A DNA stretch of 64,000 bases. It comes from Plantibacter sp. VKM Ac-2880 (GTDB taxonomy: Bacteria > Actinomycetota > Actinomycetes > Actinomycetales > Microbacteriaceae). Made by a program: the position numbers and the translations under genes. The stretch covers positions 1,116,001 to 1,180,000 of the forward strand of contig NZ_JADKSJ010000002.1 of NCBI RefSeq assembly GCF_015351235.1, read 5' to 3'. Below the pieces are notes generated by a model. It was not told the DNA's origin and made no database searches. It was given only the letters and a program-made list of their open reading frames with translations. The stretch's first letter is position 1. Each line of letters starts with the position of its first letter. Shown here one piece after another: positions 59,406 through 64,000 of this stretch.

Positions 59406-60374
59406 ATGCCGACTCCCCCGCACGCAGCGCTCGTGTACAACCCGGTGAAGGTCGACGCCACCCGGTTGCGGAGCGCTCTCGAGGCCCGCTCGCAGGAGGC
59501 GGGGTGGGCGGCTCCGCACCTCTACGAGACGAGTGTCGAGGATCCCGGCGTCGGGCAGGCGCGACGCGCGGTCCTCGACGGAGCACGGGTCGTACTCGCG
59601 GCCGGTGGCGACGGGACGGTGCGCGCCGTCGCGGAGGGACTGCGCGGGAGCGGGGTGCCGCTGACCCTCATCCCCTCGGGCACCGGCAACCTGCTGGCAC
59701 GGAACCTCAAGCTGCCGCTCGGCGACCAGGCGGCCGCGATCGGGACCGCCTTCACGGGCGAGACCCGGCCCATCGACATCGGCGTGGCCATGATCACGCG
59801 CCCCGACGGCTCCGAGGAGGAGCACGCGTTCGTCGTGATGGCCGGCATGGGGGTCGACGCGATGATGATCTCCACCGCCAACCCGGACCTGAAGAAGTCG
59901 CTCGGCTGGCTCGCCTACGTCGAGTCCGGCCTCCGCTCCATCATCACCGCGGCGCCGTTCCGCATCCACTACCAGCTGCGCGGGCACCGGCGGCATGCGG
60001 CGACGGTGAGCTCCGTGCTCGTCGGCAACTGCGGCACGCTCCAGGGCGGGGTGCAGCTCATGCCGGACGCCGAACTCGACGACGGCTTCCTCGACGTGGC
60101 GGTGCTGCAGCCGAAGGGCGCGTTCGGCTGGTTGCTCGTGTGGCGGAAGGTGACGTGGGAGAACCGGGTGCTGCGACGGACAGCGGTCGGGCGTCGGATG
60201 ATCCGGTTCACCGAGGGTCGCGGGGCGAACACGGTGACGAACCTGCGGGCGGAGGCGCTGACGCTCCGGGTGGAGGAGGCGCAGGACATCGAACTCGACG
60301 GTGACGCGTTCGGGATGGCGACCATGGTCGCGTTCGACGCGCACCGCGGCGGGCTGCTCGTCACCCTGCCGTAG
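59406..60374 (+). CDS. Diacylglycerol kinase-like lipid kinase
   Basis: The 322-residue protein has the DAGK catalytic motif [16 protein letters not shown] (near 60-75), then [16 protein letters not shown] and the C-terminal [15 protein letters not shown]. It may phosphorylate a lipid such as diacylglycerol or a long-chain base. TACCGT (59394-59399) lies 6 bases before ATG 59406, so it is probably leaderless. It is divergent from serS, with both promoters packed into 57 bases. Confidence 0.85.
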   Translation: MPTPPHAALVYNPVKVDATRLRSALEARSQEAGWAAPHLYETSVEDPGVGQARRAVLDGARVVLAAGGDGTVRAVAEGLRGSGVPLTLIPSGTGNLLARNLKLPLGDQAAAIGTAFTGETRPIDIGVAMITRPDGSEEEHAFVVMAGMGVDAMMISTANPDLKKSLGWLAYVESGLRSIITAAPFRIHYQLRGHRRHAATVSSVLVGNCGTLQGGVQLMPDAELDDGFLDVAVLQPKGAFGWLLVWRKVTWENRVLRRTAVGRRMIRFTEGRGANTVTNLRAEALTLRVEEAQDIELDGDAFGMATMVAFDAHRGGLLVTLP

Positions 60375-60478
60375 CGGCCACCCCTGGCCCGCCCGGCGGC
60401 GGCCCGATGTCTGGTCCCCCAGACACCTCGTCGTCGACGGACCTCGCCGGGCGACCCCCGGCGGAGTGGACTGAGGGC

Positions 60479-62145
<1,667 letters not shown>

Positions 62146-62149
<4 letters not shown>

Positions 62150-63363
62150 CCGAGGGCCTGCTCGCCCACGGCCGACTCGCAGGGCTCGACGAGATCGCCG
62201 GTGTCGGGACCGACCCGGCACGCGGTGGGTACTCCCGGCACGTGTGGACGCCGGCCGAGTTCGAGCTGCGCGAGTGGTTCACGGCCCGAGCCGCCCGGCT
62301 CGGGCTCGACGTCGAGACGGACCGCAACGGCAACCTCTGGGCGTGGTGGGGCACCCCGGGGCCTGACGCGGTCGTCACCGGCAGCCACCTCGACTCCGTG
62401 CCCGGCGGCGGCGCGTTCGACGGTCCGCTCGGCGTCGTCTCCGCCCTAGACGCCGTGGCACGCCTGCAGGCCACCGGCTTCCAGCCGTCCCGTCCCGTCG
62501 CCGTCGTGGTGTTCGCCGAGGAGGAGGGATCGCGGTTCGGGGTCGCCTGCCTCGGATCCCGGCTCCTGTCCGGGGCGATCACTGCGGACGCCGCCCGGGC
62601 GCTGACGGACGCCGACGGGATCACCGTGGCCGAGGCGGCAGCCGCCGCCGGGCTCGCGCCCGAGCACCTCGGACGTGACGACGAGGCCCTCGCCCGCATC
62701 GGACTCTTCATCGAGTTGCACGTGGAACAGGGACGCGGCCTCATCGACCTCGACTCGCCGACCGCGGTCGCTTCGTCGATCCTCGCCCACGGACGGTGGC
62801 GGCTCCGCGTGAGCGGCCAGGGCAACCACGCCGGCGCGACGGGCATGCGTGAGCGCCGTGACCCGGTGATCGCCGCAGCCCGCGCGATCCTCGCGGTCGA
62901 GCAGGCCGCGCTCGGGACGGACGACGCCCGCGCCACCGTGGGCCGGATGCGCATCGTGCCCGGCGGTACCAACGTCATCGCCTCGGAGGTCGACGTCTGG
63001 GTGGACGCCCGCGCGGCCACCGACGCCGAGACACGCGCCCTCGTCGCGGACATCGGCGCCCGCGTGCAGGAGGCCGTCGCCGATTCCGGGTGTGCGGCGG
63101 AGTTGATCGAGGAATCGTGGTCGGGCGTCGTCGAGTTCGACCCCGCGCTCGCCGCCCGGCTCGCCGGCACGCTCGGCGGGGTGCCGCTGCTGCCGACGGG
63201 AGCCGGTCACGACGCCGGCGTCCTGAACGGTGCGGTGCCGACGGCGATGGTCTTCGTCCGGAACCCGACGGGCGTCTCGCACTCGCCGGAGGAGTTCGCC
63301 GAGACAGCCGACTGCGTCGCCGGGGTCGAAGCGCTGGAGACCCTGCTGCGGAGCGTCCTGTGA
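62146..63363 (+). CDS. M20 family amidohydrolase (allantoate amidohydrolase-like)
   Basis: A 405-residue Zn-dependent M20 hydrolase with [20 protein letters not shown] (metal ligands), [20 protein letters not shown] and AGHDAGVLN. The family includes allantoate amidohydrolase and N-carbamoyl-amino-acid hydrolases. Its position between hutU and hutF suggests hydrolysis of N-formylglutamate or a related N-acyl glutamate, replacing HutG; this is inference from position. GTG 62146 overlaps hutU. Confidence 0.8.
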
Positions 63364-64000
63364 GCATCACGGGCGGTACCGCCGTCCCCTCGGACGTCCG
63401 AGCTCCCGTCTGGGCCGCGACCGCGATCGTCGACGGCCGACCGATCGACCGCGTCCGGTTCACCGCCGACGACGCAGGACGCATCGCCACCGTCGAGCGG
63501 GGCGTCGACCCGCAGGCGGACGACCGGCGCCTCGGAACCGTGGTCCCCGGCATGGGCAACGCCCACTCCCACGCGTTCCACCGGCTGCTGCGCGGGCGCA
63601 CCCACGCCGACGGCGGCGACTTCTGGCAGTGGCGTGAGGCGATGTACGCGGCGGCCGCGAGCCTCGACCCGGAGCACTACGGGCGTGTGGCCAGGGCCGT
63701 GTTCGGCGAGATGCTCGTGTGCGGCTGGACGGCAGTCGGCGAGTTCCACTACGTGCACCACCAGGCCGACGGCACCCCGTACCCGACCGCACACGCGATG
63801 GAACTCGCGGTCGCCGAGGCCGCCGCCGAGATCGGCATCCGGCTCACCCTCCTCGACACGGCCTACCTCGCGAGCGGTCTCGGACCCGCCGGTGGTCCGG
63901 CCACGCCGCTGCTCGCGGAACAGCTCGCGTTCGGCGACGGCGACGCCACCGGCTGGCTCGACCGCTGGCACGGACTGCGCGCAGCGCTCTCTGCCTCGCT
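63360..64000 (+). CDS. hutF: Formimidoylglutamate deiminase, N-terminal part
   Basis: The frame is open to the window end; 213 residues are visible. The metal-binding His69 and His71 lie in PGMGNAHSHAFHRLLRGRTH, followed by DFWQWREAMYAAAASLDPEH, the HutF hallmark. HutF deiminates formiminoglutamate to N-formylglutamate in the second histidine-degradation route. GTG 63360 overlaps the M20 stop by four bases, so hutU, the M20 gene and hutF form one operon. Confidence 0.87.
   Translation, partial: MSITGGTAVPSDVRAPVWAATAIVDGRPIDRVRFTADDAGRIATVERGVDPQADDRRLGTVVPGMGNAHSHAFHRLLRGRTHADGGDFWQWREAMYAAAASLDPEHYGRVARAVFGEMLVCGWTAVGEFHYVHHQADGTPYPTAHAMELAVAEAAAEIGIRLTLLDTAYLASGLGPAGGPATPLLAEQLAFGDGDATGWLDRWHGLRAALSAS

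Overview
The window reads as chromosomal DNA of a high-GC Gram-positive actinobacterium, most likely a member of the Microbacteriaceae. The reasons are the GC-rich codon use throughout, the actinobacterial gene families (a multi-gene Asp23 locus, paired LCP proteins, an actinobacterial-type HelD), many start codons placed 6-7 bases after a TANNNT-like -10 box (leaderless genes), and a scattered repeat with core CTTCGACAGGCTCAGGGACC. The genus cannot be fixed from the sequence alone. I see no insertion sequence, prophage, CRISPR array or replication origin.

Layout. 1-900: the end of a methylmalonate-semialdehyde dehydrogenase gene and a DUF1905 gene. 908-4320 (minus): a seven-gene alkaline-shock (Asp23/AmaP/DUF2273) operon with overlapping genes. 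4494-7046: an AraC regulator and glutathione-independent formaldehyde dehydrogenase. 7374-10966: a secreted HNH nuclease, tRNA-Arg(ACG) and membrane proteins between repeat clusters. 11090-12967: a GNAT acetyltransferase and a TetR-SMR-SMR efflux operon. 13161-18923: an organosulfur-type flavin monooxygenase cluster (two LLM/NtaA-SnaA-DszA proteins and two DszC/SfnB-like proteins). 18947-26664: a membrane protein, an HxlR/oxidoreductase pair, a DUF418 protein, an OhrR-like regulator facing a small Cys protein, an MFS exporter and a coiled-coil membrane protein.

26886-32175 is a metQ-metN-metI importer operon that continues, with start/stop overlaps, into two more DszC/SfnB-like monooxygenases. 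Together with 13161-18923 this suggests uptake and oxidative desulfurization of organosulfur compounds. 32337-41641 is a carbohydrate locus: a three-gene ABC importer with a Gfo/Idh/MocA oxidoreductase and a DeoR regulator on the minus strand, divergent from SIS isomerase, ROK kinase, PfkB kinase and class II aldolase genes coupled by 4-base overlaps. The enzyme order fits an amino-sugar or tagatose-type route ending in triose phosphates.

42221-53674 holds housekeeping and stress genes: a small Ser-rich protein, a Na+/H+ antiporter, a YdcF protein, an AlaX-like editing protein, HelD, an EEP-fold enzyme, RNase HI, an RlmA-like rRNA methyltransferase and a DUF2795 protein. 53877-59348 groups two tRNA-Ser genes, a tRNA-Ser 3' fragment, two LCP cell-wall ligases, a HAD phosphatase and serS. 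59406-64000 has a DAG-kinase-like gene and the start of a histidine-utilization operon (hutU, an M20 amidohydrolase, hutF cut by the window end).

The most unusual signals are the repeat family, which forms tandem arrays and has entered coding sequence (notably a seven-residue repeat tail on MetN), the joining of metQNI to desulfurization-type monooxygenases, and the tRNA-Ser fragment 76 bp from its intact copy.
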